Program-made: the position numbers and the translations under genes
Assembly (NCBI RefSeq): GCF_017592475.1
Contig: NZ_JAGFNP010000013.1
Span: forward strand, 62,001-126,000
Reading direction: 5' to 3'
Source of the DNA: Glycomyces niveus
GTDB taxonomy: Bacteria; Actinomycetota; Actinomycetes; Mycobacteriales; Micromonosporaceae
Length of the DNA: 64,000 nucleotides
Notes under the pieces: model-generated
The model's database searches: none
What the model was told of the DNA's origin: nothing
The model's input: the letters and a program-made list of their open reading frames with translations, nothing else
Shown: in pieces, positions 41,438-52,136 of the stretch
Numbering within the stretch: position 1 is the stretch's first letter
Layout of the letters: every line of letters starts with the position of its first letter

Positions 41438-42979
41438 ATGTCCGAGCGGAAGCGCATTCAGCGAGCCCTCATCTCTGTGTTCGACAAGACCGGCGTCGTC
41501 GAACTGGCCGCGGACCTCCACCAGGCAGGCGTATCGATCGTCTCCACGGGTTCGACCGCCGCGCGCCTCGCCGAGGCCGGCATTCCCGTCACCAAGGTCG
41601 AAGACCTCACCGGCTTCCCCGAGATCCTCGACGACCGCGTCAAGACCCTCCACCCGAAGGTCCACGCCGGCATGCTCGCGGACGTCCGCCGCGAATCCCA
41701 CCGGCAGCAGCTCGACGAGCTCGGCATCGAGGCGTTCGACCTGTTCGTGGGCAACCTCTACCCGTTCCAGGACACCGTCGCCTCCGGCGCGGGCTTCGAC
41801 GACATCGTCGAGAAGATCGACGTCGGCGGGCCGTCCATGACCCGCGGCGCCGCCAAGAACCACGCGAACGTCGCCGTCGTCGTCGACCCCGCCGACTACG
41901 ACCTCGTGCGCACCGCCGCCGTCGAGGGCACCACCGCCGCCGAGCGGCTCCGCCTGGCCGCCAAGGCCTTCGCGCACCTCGCGACCTACGACGCGGCCGT
42001 CGCCACCTGGCTCGCCGAACAATCCACAGAGGATGCGCTGCCGGACTTCCAGGCCGTGCCCATGACCAAGCTCGCGGACCTCCGCTACGGCGAGAACCCG
42101 CACCAGGCGGCCGCCGTCTACGCCGCCCCCGGCGCGGCCGGGCTCGCGCAGGCCGAGCAGCTGCACGGCAAGGCCATGAGCTTCAACAACTACACCGACG
42201 CGGACGCCGCCTGGCGCGCCGCGCACGACTTCACCGCGCCGTGCGTCGCGATCATCAAGCACGCCAACCCGTGCGGCATCGCCGTCGGCGACTCCATCGC
42301 CGCCGCCCACCGCGCCGCACACGAATGCGACCCGGTGAGCGCCTTCGGCGGCGTCATCGCCGCGAACGGCGAGGTCGACGCCGAGGCCGCCGCCCAGATC
42401 GCCGAGATCTTCACCGAGGTCGTCGTCGCGCCCTCGTTCACCGACGAGGCGATCGCGATCCTCTCGGCGAAGAAGAACATCCGGCTGCTGCGCGCCCCCG
42501 GATGGGCCCCGGCCGACATCGAGCTCAAGCCGATCTCCGGCGGCGTGCTCGCGCAGCGCCCCGACCGCATCGACGCCGCGGGCGACGACCCGGCCAACTG
42601 GACCCTCGCCACGGGCGACGCCGCCGACGAGGCGACCCTCGCCGACCTCGCCTTCGCTTGGCGCGCCGTTCGCTCGGTGAAGTCGAACGCGATCCTCCTC
42701 GCCTCGGGCGGGGCCTCGGTCGGCGTCGGCATGGGCCAGGTCAACCGCGTCGACTCCGCGAAGCTCGCGGTCGAGCGCGCGGGCGAGCGGGCCGCCGGCT
42801 CGGTCGCCTCCTCCGACGCGTTCTTCCCGTTCGCCGACGGCCTGCAGATCCTCATCGACGGCGGCGTCAAGGCCGTCGTCCAGCCGGGCGGATCGCTCCG
42901 CGACGAGGAGGTCATCGCCGCCGCCAAGGAAGCCGGCATCACGATGTACCTCACCGGGACGAGGCACTTCACGCACTGA
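41438..42979 (+). CDS. purH: bifunctional AICAR transformylase / IMP cyclohydrolase
   Basis: 513 residues, normal length. The N-terminal IMP cyclohydrolase (MGS-like) domain has ALISVFDKTGVVELA and STGSTAARLAEAGIPV, RVKTLHPKVHAG. The AICARFT domain from about 200 has RYGENPHQAA, IIKHANPCGIAVG (the Lys-His catalytic pair) and ending MYLTGTRHFTH. It catalyses the last two steps to IMP. Ribosome site AGGAGCAG. Controlled by the riboswitch upstream. A hairpin terminator follows. Confidence 0.97.
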   Translation: MSERKRIQRALISVFDKTGVVELAADLHQAGVSIVSTGSTAARLAEAGIPVTKVEDLTGFPEILDDRVKTLHPKVHAGMLADVRRESHRQQLDELGIEAFDLFVGNLYPFQDTVASGAGFDDIVEKIDVGGPSMTRGAAKNHANVAVVVDPADYDLVRTAAVEGTTAAERLRLAAKAFAHLATYDAAVATWLAEQSTEDALPDFQAVPMTKLADLRYGENPHQAAAVYAAPGAAGLAQAEQLHGKAMSFNNYTDADAAWRAAHDFTAPCVAIIKHANPCGIAVGDSIAAAHRAAHECDPVSAFGGVIAANGEVDAEAAAQIAEIFTEVVVAPSFTDEAIAILSAKKNIRLLRAPGWAPADIELKPISGGVLAQRPDRIDAAGDDPANWTLATGDAADEATLADLAFAWRAVRSVKSNAILLASGGASVGVGMGQVNRVDSAKLAVERAGERAAGSVASSDAFFPFADGLQILIDGGVKAVVQPGGSLRDEEVIAAAKEAGITMYLTGTRHFTH

Positions 42980-43045
42980 CGAAGGCAGCACGTGGAGCAT
43001 GGGGCGCAGTACGCACCAGCACCGTTGAGGTGACCTGAGACTCGT

Positions 43046-43082
43046 TGGCGGGCAAGGAATTTCCATGATTCCCTGCCCGCCT
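43046..43082 (+). terminator. terminator after purH
   Basis: Long stem TGGCGGGCA-GGAAT / ATTCC-TGCCCGCC with short bulges and a small loop, 66 bases after the purH stop. Confidence 0.7.
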
Positions 43083-43151
43083 TCGGCATCTTCGGTGAGC
43101 CGCGCCGGCGTATGGGGTGGGAGAACCTTCGCACAACCGAAAGGCGTTCCC

Positions 43152-43616
43152 ATGCGCAGAAGAGCGTTCGCCGCGGCCTCGGCCGCCGCCGTCGCCGGGG
43201 TCGTCGGCGGCATCGCCGCCGCCTCCTCGGCCTCCGCCGACAACAGCCTCCCGGCCGCACCGGCCGGCAGCGCCAACGTCCACGCGACGGACACGCCGGT
43301 CGTCTCCGTCATGGGCCTCGGCGGGGCGACCTACCACCTTGTCGAGCCGGCGAGCTTCCGCATCTCCGAGTTCAGCTCGGTCGGGGGCCTGGAGTGGTTC
43401 CAGTGGGGTCCCGACGTCGCGATCGCCACCGGCCACCTCCGCGGCCTGTGGATCGAGAACGAGGAGGGCCAGTACGACGACGTCACGGTCACCCTCTTCA
43501 ACGTCCAGAACGGCTTCTTCACCGAGTTCTGGGTCACCGGCCCGTTCGAGCAGCCCGAATACCCGAACGACTTCACCCACGGGTACTTCTCCACCCACCC
43601 CGAGGGCGGCTCCTGA
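43152..43616 (+). CDS. secreted protein of unknown function
   Basis: 154 residues. Sec signal peptide (MRRRAFAAASAAAVAGVVGGIAAASSASA, cleavage after residue ~29). The mature ~125-residue domain is rich in aromatic and acidic residues (FQWGPDVAIATGHLRGLWIENEEGQYDDVTVTLFN) with an alternating pattern that suggests a beta sandwich. No Cys in the mature part. No family recognised. Ribosome site AAAGG with eight-base spacing. Confidence 0.75.
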   Translation: MRRRAFAAASAAAVAGVVGGIAAASSASADNSLPAAPAGSANVHATDTPVVSVMGLGGATYHLVEPASFRISEFSSVGGLEWFQWGPDVAIATGHLRGLWIENEEGQYDDVTVTLFNVQNGFFTEFWVTGPFEQPEYPNDFTHGYFSTHPEGGS

Positions 43617-43658
43617 TCTGCCGGGCCGGCCGCCGGTTCCGGCGGCCGGCCCCCATGT

Positions 43659-43991
43659 TCACGAAGCCCAGGTGACGCAGGCGCTGGGGACGTAGCCCCA
43701 GTCGTCGCCCGCGTAGTTCACGTACGCCCACTGGCTCGTGGTCGCCCCGCACGCGGTGTACGACTGGCCGGGGACCAGGGCGCAGTCGGCGTCGTAAATG
43801 CGGCCGGCGACGACGGAGCCGACCGTGCCGCCCGAGGTGCCGGGCTGGGCCCACACCGCGCGGTGCTCGTCCGCGACCGCCGCGCAGATCGCGGCCGCCT
43901 CCGGCGCCGCGGCCTGGGCCGCGACCGCCGTGCCCGCGGTGAGCGCCGTCGCCGCCGCGCAGGCCATGAGCGCCATCATCATTCGTTTCAC
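43659..43991 (-). CDS. secreted SH3-like domain protein
   Basis: 110 residues from a GTG with GGAG six bases upstream; a signal peptide MMMALMACAAATALTAGTAVAAQA follows. The mature part has a bacterial SH3-like pattern (VWAQPGTSGGTVGSVVAGRIYDADCALVPGQSYTAC...WAYVNYAGDDWGYVPSACVTW) with four Cys that could form two disulfides. Such domains bind cell-wall peptides or act as small exported modules. Longer in-frame starts upstream lack a signal-peptide form and are rejected. Confidence 0.8.
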   Translation of the reverse strand: MKRMMMALMACAAATALTAGTAVAAQAAAPEAAAICAAVADEHRAVWAQPGTSGGTVGSVVAGRIYDADCALVPGQSYTACGATTSQWAYVNYAGDDWGYVPSACVTWAS

Positions 43992-44184
43992 GGTCCACTC
44001 CGTTTCTGTCGAGATGCGGGGATTGCCCGCACCAGGACGACGCTGGCAGAACCGTGCCGCCGTGTCGACGGTTGGACACCATTCGTCGGGTTTCTGACGC
44101 CCGGCGTTCCAGCTGAGAGAACTCACAGGTGGAGCGCCCGGTTGTGGTTGGGCATCCATGCGCGATTCACGATAGGTTGTTGTC

Positions 44185-44550
44185 ATGATGCAGATGCTCT
44201 GTCCGAAATGTCAGAACCCGATGCACCAGTACGAGCGCAATGGCGTGGTCGTGGAGCAGTGCTCCGAATGCAAGGGCATTTTCCTCGACCGCGGCGAGCT
44301 CGAGCACCTGATGAAGTTCGAGCAGTCGTTCCACGCTGGTGGCGGTGCGCCCGTCGCCGCCGCTCCCGCGGGCCCGCCGCCGCGCGATCCCCGCTATGAC
44401 GACCGTCGCTACGACGACCGCCGTCACGACGATCGCCGCTACGACGACGACCGCCGTCGCGACCACCACGACGACCACCACCGCAGGGACGACTACTACT
44501 ACAAGAAGAAGAAAAAGAAGAGCGTCTTCGAGGACCTCTTCGACTTCTAG
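44185..44550 (+). CDS. TFIIB-type zinc-ribbon protein with charged repeat tail
   Basis: 121 residues. The N-terminal zf-TFIIB domain has CPKCQNPM (first Cys pair) and CSECKGIFLDRGELE (second pair). A Gly/Ala/Pro linker leads to a tail of RYDDR/RHDDR units (about residues 68-90), an Asp/His/Arg patch, then YYY-KKKKKK and an acidic FEDLFDF end. The family is widespread but uncharacterised. The segregated charge blocks suggest an intrinsically disordered, nucleic-acid- or partner-binding tail (inference). A hairpin terminator follows. Confidence 0.85.
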   Translation: MMQMLCPKCQNPMHQYERNGVVVEQCSECKGIFLDRGELEHLMKFEQSFHAGGGAPVAAAPAGPPPRDPRYDDRRYDDRRHDDRRYDDDRRRDHHDDHHRRDDYYYKKKKKKSVFEDLFDF

Positions 44551-44564
44551 GCGGCGAGACGCGA

Positions 44565-44594
44565 AGGACCGAACGGCGAAGCCGCTCGGTCCCT
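44565..44594. terminator. bidirectional terminator
   Basis: Stem AGGACCGA-CGGC / GCCG-TCGGTCCCT in the gap between the convergent zinc-ribbon and RNA-ligase-like genes. Confidence 0.7.
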
Positions 44595-44612
44595 GTCGTC
44601 TGTCCCGAGCGT

Positions 44613-45188
44613 TCAGCCCGTGAGCTGGTAAACCGCCCGCGGCGTCCACGGGATCGGCGCGCCCGTCAGCGTCTCGGAGGTCCAGTCGCCCGGGCTCGGG
44701 TGCGTGTACAGGGTGAACGAGTCCACCCGGAACCGCGCCTCGAAACCGGCCAGCGCCGCGAAGACGCGGTCGAGCGCGGCGGTGCCCACGTTCTGCGCGA
44801 TCGTCACGTGCGGGTGGTAGGGGAAGTTCCGCTCGCGGCGGGCGGGGCCCTGCCGGATCGCGGATTCGAGCTGCTCGCAGATGGCGATGCCGTCGACGAC
44901 GGCCACGAACACGACCTCGGTGACGGGCCGGAACGAGCCGGTGCCGCGCAGGTGCAGGTGGAACGCGGGGCAGGCCGCGGCGACGCCTTCGAGGTGCGCC
45001 CGGTAGCCGTCGAGGGAGTCGGCGGGGATCTCAGTGGGGCCCAAGAGGGTCAGGTGGGCGGGGACGATGCCGCCGAGGGGGTCGCCGGAGGCGGTGCGGG
45101 CGTCGTCGAGGATCTCGCGCCAGGGCGAGGGCACGGGGATCGCCACGCCGACGGTGACGCGCCGCGTGGTCGAACCGTGCGGCACCAC
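44613..45188 (-). CDS. 2'-5' RNA ligase / cyclic phosphodiesterase-like protein
   Basis: 191 residues from the GTG overlapping the trpS TAG (a second GTG one codon on is equally possible). The two-histidine phosphoesterase motifs are AHLTLLG (about residue 45) and PHVTIAQ (about 130), HxT each. The family hydrolyses cyclic phosphates or joins RNA ends; a specific substrate cannot be given. It forms an operon with trpS. Confidence 0.82.
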   Translation of the reverse strand: MVPHGSTTRRVTVGVAIPVPSPWREILDDARTASGDPLGGIVPAHLTLLGPTEIPADSLDGYRAHLEGVAAACPAFHLHLRGTGSFRPVTEVVFVAVVDGIAICEQLESAIRQGPARRERNFPYHPHVTIAQNVGTAALDRVFAALAGFEARFRVDSFTLYTHPSPGDWTSETLTGAPIPWTPRAVYQLTG

Positions 45189-46204
45189 TAAAGGGCCACC
45201 GGCGGGTAGAAGCCGACCTTCTTGTACGCCTTGGCGAGCGTGCGGGCGGCGACGTGGCGGGCCTTCTCGGCGCCCGCGGTGAGGATGCGGTCGAGTTCGG
45301 CCTTGTCGGCGAGGAACTCCTTGGTGCGCGCGCCGATCGGGGCGAGCGCGTCGGCGACGACGTCGGCGAGGTCGCCCTTGAAGTCGCCGTAGCCCTTCCC
45401 GGCGTATTCGGCCTCGAGCTTCTCGACGGTGGTGTTGCCCAGTGCCGCATAGATGTTGAGCAGGTTGGAGACGCCCGGCTTGGCCTCGGTGTCGTAGCGG
45501 ACCTCGGCGTCGGAGTCGGTGACGGCGCTCTTGATCTTCTTGCGCACCTGGCCCGGCTCGTCGAGGAGGTAGACGCAGCCGCGCGGGCTGGTCGAGGACT
45601 TCGACATCTTCTTCTCGGGTTCGGCGAGGTCCTTGATCGTCGCGGTCTCCTTGACGATGTGGGGCTCGGGCACGACGAACGTCTGGCCGTAGGTGCCGTT
45701 GAACCGGATCGCGAGGTCGCGGGTGAGTTCGAGGTGCTGGCGCTGGTCTTCGCCGACGGGGACCTGGTCGGTCTGGTAGAGCAGGATGTCGGCGGCCTGG
45801 AGGATCGGGTAGGTGAAGAGCCCGACGGTTGTGCGTTCTTGTTTGGCCGACTTGTCCTTGAACTGGGTCATGCGGCTGGCCTCGCCGAAGCCGGTCTCGG
45901 CGCCGAGGATCCAGGCGAGCATCGGGTGCTCGGGTACCTGCGACTGGACGAACAGGGCCGACTTCTCGGGGTCGACGCCCAGGGCCAGGAGCTGCGCGGC
46001 GCTGACGCGGGAGCGCTGGTGCAATACCTTGGGGTCGTGATCGACGGTGATCGCATGGAGGTCGACGACGCAGTAGAACGCGTCCGCGGTGTCCTGGAGG
46101 GCCACCCACTGCCGCAGCGCGCCCAGGTAGTTCCCGATGTGGAAGGAGTCCGAGGTCGGCTGGATCCCGGAGAGGACGCGGGGTTTGCGGTCGGCAGTGG
46201 TCAT
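45188..46204 (-). CDS. trpS: tryptophanyl-tRNA synthetase
   Basis: 338 residues, the normal length. Class I signatures: HIGN (residues 22-25, in SDSFHIGNYLGAL) and KMSKS (199-203). Trp pocket region GEASRMTQFKDKS and the QTDQVPVGEDQRQHLEL segment are conserved. Charges tRNA-Trp in the cytoplasm. No leader peptide or T-box was seen in the 118 bases before it that it shares with the divergent DeoR gene. Confidence 0.97.
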   Translation of the reverse strand: MTTADRKPRVLSGIQPTSDSFHIGNYLGALRQWVALQDTADAFYCVVDLHAITVDHDPKVLHQRSRVSAAQLLALGVDPEKSALFVQSQVPEHPMLAWILGAETGFGEASRMTQFKDKSAKQERTTVGLFTYPILQAADILLYQTDQVPVGEDQRQHLELTRDLAIRFNGTYGQTFVVPEPHIVKETATIKDLAEPEKKMSKSSTSPRGCVYLLDEPGQVRKKIKSAVTDSDAEVRYDTEAKPGVSNLLNIYAALGNTTVEKLEAEYAGKGYGDFKGDLADVVADALAPIGARTKEFLADKAELDRILTAGAEKARHVAARTLAKAYKKVGFYPPVAL

Positions 46205-46322
46205 GGACCGATTCTGACATCCGGGCGGAGACGGCGACCACCCGGTATTGCGGGGCCGCCGATCCTGATGTTTAATTGTGTTGGATCTTGAGCACTCTGC
46301 TCTCGAAACCTGAGGAGGCGGC

Positions 46323-47140
46323 ATGCTGGCGCAGCAGCGACAGAGCCGGATCGCCGAACGCGTCCACCGGACCGGCGCGGTCCGGGTGGCGGAGCTGGTC
46401 GAGGAGTTCGGCGTGTCCGACATGACCATCCGCCGCGACCTCGAGACCCTCGCCGACCGCGGCCTCGTCGCCAAGGTCCACGGCGGCGCGACCGCCGTCG
46501 ACTTCGGCTCCACCACCGAACCCGGTTTCGCCGTCAAGCAGGTCCGCCAGGAGGCCGAGAAGCAGGCCATCGCCGACGCCGCCGCGACCCTCGTCGGCCC
46601 CGGCCAGGCCATCGCGCTCTCCGCCGGCACCACCACCTGGACCCTCGCCCACCGCCTCACCGACGTCCCCGACCTCACCGTCGTCACCAACTCGGTGCCC
46701 GTGGCCGACGTCTTCTACCGCGCCGGCCGCGCCGACCAGACCGTCATCCTCACCGGCGGCGTCCGCACCCCCTCCGACGCCCTCGTCGGCCCCTTCGCCG
46801 TCGCCTCCCTCGAGAAGGTCAACGTCGACACCGTCTTCCTCGGCGTCCACGGCATGTCGCTGCGCGCCGGGTTCACCACCCCCAACCTCCTCGAGGCCGA
46901 GACCGTCGCGACCCTCGCCTCGAAGGGCCGCCGCCTCGTGGTCGTCGCCGACCACACCAAGTTCGACGTCGTCGGCATCGCCACGATCGCGTCCCTCGAC
47001 GACGCCGACGTCATCGTCACCGATTCCCTCCTCGACGAGGAGTCCCGGCGCCAGCTGCGCGAACACGTCGACCAGGTCGTGCTCGCACCGGTCCCGGCCG
47101 CACCCGGCCCCGGGAGACGCACCAACACCGAGAAGAGACC

Positions 47141-47144
<4 letters not shown>
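46323..47144 (+). CDS. DeoR-family regulator of the galactose operon
   Basis: 273 residues. N-terminal HTH (RIAERVHRTGAVRVAELVEEFGVSDMTIRRDLETLADRGLVAKVHGGA), the DeoR signature. The C-terminal effector domain has ALSAGTTTWTLAHRL and FLGVHGMSLRAGFTTPNLLEAE, phosphosugar-binding. It overlaps galT (ATGA), so it is the first gene of the galT-galE-galK operon and probably represses it until a galactose metabolite appears. Ribosome site GAGGAGG. Confidence 0.93.
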
Positions 47145-48234
<1,090 letters not shown>

Positions 48235-48238
<4 letters not shown>

Positions 48239-49192
48239 AATATCTGGTCACCGGCGGCGCCGGCTACATCGGTTCGATCGTCGCCACGATGCTGCTCGAA
48301 GCGGGCCACGACGTGGTCGTGCTCGACAACTGCTCGACCGGCTCGGCCGAGCGCGTCCCGGACGGGGCGACCCTGGTGCGCAAGGACGTCAAGGACGCCG
48401 CCGAGGTCCTCGACCCGAGCTTCGACGGGGTCCTGCACTTCGCGGGCCTCATCGCCGCGGGCGAGTCGATGGTCAAGCCCGAGATCTACTGGGAGGCCAA
48501 CACCACGGGCACGTTCGCGCTGCTCGACGCCATGCGCGAGGCGAACGTGAAGACCCTCGTGTTCTCCTCGACCGCCGCGGTCTACGGCAACCCGCTCGAG
48601 GTGCCCATCAAGGAGGACGCCGTCAAGGCCCCCACCTCCACGTACGGCGCCACGAAGCTCGCCAGCGACATGGCGATCGCCTCCGAGGTCACCGCGCACG
48701 GCCTCGCCGCGGTCTCCCTGCGCTACTTCAACGTCGTCGGCGCCTACGAGGACCGCTCGGGCGTGTGGCACGGCGAGAACCACGAGCCGGAGACGCACAT
48801 CATCCCGATCGCGTTCGAGGCCGCCGCCGGCAAGCGCGACTCGTTCGGCCTGTTCGGCGAGGACTACCCGACCCCGGACGGCACCTGCGTCCGCGACTAC
48901 ATCCACGTCGCCGACCTCGCCGACGCGCACCTGCTCGCCCTCCAGGCCGCCGAGGCCGGCGAGCACAAGATCTACAACCTGGGCAACGGCAACGGCTTCT
49001 CCAACAAGGAGGTCGTGGCCACCGTCAAGCGGATCACCGGGACCGACTTCCCGGTGACCATCGGGCCCCGCCGCCCGGGGGACCCGGCCGAACTCGTGGC
49101 CTCCTCGGAGCGCGCCAACATCGAACTCGGCTGGAAGCCCAGCCGTGACACCCTCGACCGCATGGTCGCCGACGCCTGGAAGTACTACCAGC

Positions 49193-49206
<14 letters not shown>
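48235..49206 (+). CDS. galE: UDP-glucose 4-epimerase
   Basis: 323 residues from a GTG in the galT stop region. NAD-binding GGAGYIGS near residue 8, SSTAAVYG (catalytic Ser/Thr), and the Tyr-x-x-x-Lys pair in STYGATKLASD near 140. It interconverts UDP-glucose and UDP-galactose, completing the uridylyl cycle with GalT. Its last 14 bases overlap galK. Confidence 0.95.
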
Positions 49207-50350
<1,144 letters not shown>

Positions 50351-50394
50351 AACAGCATTGCAGTGGCGTGAAGCCACTGGTGTGACAGTGATCC

Positions 50395-50427
50395 GGGGAC
50401 CGGTCGCGCGCAGGCGCGGCCGGTCCC
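50395..50427 (+). terminator. terminator after the gal operon
   Basis: Stem GGGGACCGG / CCGGTCCCC with further pairs (CGC/GCG) inside, 45 bases after galK. A smaller hairpin (CAGTGGC / GCCACTG, 50361-50379) comes first. Confidence 0.65.
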
Positions 50428-50449
50428 CCGCTCTGGAATACTCCGCGGC

Positions 50450-50797
50450 ATGGAACTCGTCCACTTGCTGCTCCGCTACCTCCACCTGCTCGGCTTCGCC
50501 GCGGTCTTCGGCGGCTGGCTCGTCGCCCTGCTCTCGAAGCGGCTCAACTTCAACTCGGCGATGCTGTACGGCATCGCGACCCAGCTCGCCACCGGCATCG
50601 TGCTCGCCGGCCTCGCCAGCGCCGAACCCGACGCGAACCACGCCAAGATCGGCGTGAAGGCCGTGCTCGCCCTGCTCCTGGGCGTCATGATCGCGATCCC
50701 GGTGTGGAAGAAGCGCGAGAAGGTCGCGGCCGGGCACTTCTACGCGACCGGCGCGCTCATCGCGGTGACCGCGGGCGTCGCGGTCTTCTGGACCTAG
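50450..50797 (+). CDS. small four-helix membrane protein
   Basis: 115 residues with four hydrophobic segments (about 5-24, 38-54, 66-83, 96-113) and short polar loops. N-terminus MELVHLLLRYLHLLGFAAVFGGWLV carries a HLLLRYLH-type start seen in actinobacterial integral membrane proteins of unknown role. No ribosome site is obvious. Lies alone between the gal terminator and the nucleoside importer operon. Confidence 0.75.
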   Translation: MELVHLLLRYLHLLGFAAVFGGWLVALLSKRLNFNSAMLYGIATQLATGIVLAGLASAEPDANHAKIGVKAVLALLLGVMIAIPVWKKREKVAAGHFYATGALIAVTAGVAVFWT

Positions 50798-51019
50798 CGG
50801 GCGCCCCGGCGGCGGGGCCGAAAGCGGCCGCTTGGCGACCCTCAGCGGGCCGGGAAGCTGCAATCACGCCGTAGCTCGAGTGAAACACCAGTTCATCACT
50901 GGTCTCAGTCATAGGATGTTTCGGTAACGAAATCATCAAGGTCAGTGTCAAAGGCTATTGCGTGCGGCCATGATTATGCGGGTATCGACTTACCCCGTGG
51001 ATTGTCAAAGGAGACCGAG

Positions 51020-52108
51020 ATGGCTGTCAAGCCGTTCAAGATGGCCCTGGCGGGCTTCTCCGCCGTCGGCCTCGCCGCCCTCGCCGCTTGCGGTGAGGCC
51101 CCGTCCGAGAACGGCAGTGGCGACAACGCCGACGCGTCGTTCCTCGCGTGCATGGTCACCGACTCCGGTGGCGTGGACGACAAGTCGTTCAACGAGTCGT
51201 CCTGGGCCGGCATGGAAGCCGCCGCCGAGGAGAACAGCGACATCAAGGTCGAGCTCAAGGAGTCCAGCTCCGAGACCGACTACGACCCGAACCTGCAGGC
51301 CACGGTCGACGACGGCTGCAACTTCATCGTCGGCGTCGGCGGGCTCATGACCGAGAACGTCAACGCGGTCGCCACCGAGAACCCCGACATCGCGTTCGCC
51401 ACGGTCGACGGCTTCTCCGAGGTCGAGAACGTCTACTCGATCCAGTTCGACACCGCCCAGTCGGCCTTCCTCGCCGGGTACGTCGCCGCGTCGCAGACCA
51501 AGACCGGCACGGTCGCCACCTGGGGCGGCATCCAGATCCCGCCGGTGACCATCTTCATGGACGGCTTCGCCGAGGGCATCAAGAAGCACAACGAGGACAA
51601 GGGCACCGACGTCCAGCTCCTCGGCTGGGACGTCGAGGCGCAGACCGGCACGTTCGTCAACACCTTCGAGGACGCGGCCGCCGGCAAGAGCACCTCGGAC
51701 ACGTTCATCACGCAGGGCGCGGACATCCTCTTCCCGGTCGCCGGCCCCGCCGGCATCGGCGCGCTGACCGCCGCCTCCGAGAACGAGGACGTCACCGCCA
51801 TCTGGGTCGACACCGACGGCTACGAGTCCACCGAGTACGGCGCCGAGCTCATCACCTCGGCCGAGAAGGGCCTGGAGACCGCGCTCAAGGACTCCGTGCT
51901 CGCGGCGTACGACGCCGCCAACGGCGGGGAGGCCATCACGGGCTCCTACGTGGGCACGCTCGCCAACGGCGGCGTCTCGCTCGCCCCGTTCCACGACTTC
52001 GACGCCGCCGTCTCGGACGAGACGAAGGCCGAGCTGGACGCGCTGACGCAGCAGATCATCGACGGCACCCTCGTCGTCGAGTCCGCCGCCAGCCCCAAGG
52101 CCCAGTAA
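51020..52108 (+). CDS. BMP-family (nucleoside) substrate-binding lipoprotein
   Basis: 362 residues. Lipobox LAALAAC (C24). The Bmp/PnrA fold is clear: VTDSGGVDDKSFNESSWAGMEAA, then NPDIAFATVDGF, QSAFLAGYVAASQTKTGTVATWGG, and FPVAGPAGIGAL. Members bind purine and pyrimidine nucleosides. It is the first gene of an importer operon running into cdd and deoA, which supports nucleoside uptake. Ribosome site AAAGGAGACC. The 222 bases before it include AT-rich DNA near 50930-51000 where the promoter should be. Confidence 0.93.
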   Translation: MAVKPFKMALAGFSAVGLAALAACGEAPSENGSGDNADASFLACMVTDSGGVDDKSFNESSWAGMEAAAEENSDIKVELKESSSETDYDPNLQATVDDGCNFIVGVGGLMTENVNAVATENPDIAFATVDGFSEVENVYSIQFDTAQSAFLAGYVAASQTKTGTVATWGGIQIPPVTIFMDGFAEGIKKHNEDKGTDVQLLGWDVEAQTGTFVNTFEDAAAGKSTSDTFITQGADILFPVAGPAGIGALTAASENEDVTAIWVDTDGYESTEYGAELITSAEKGLETALKDSVLAAYDAANGGEAITGSYVGTLANGGVSLAPFHDFDAAVSDETKAELDALTQQIIDGTLVVESAASPKAQ

Positions 52109-52136
52109 CAAGCGGAACGAAGTCAAAGGACACGCA

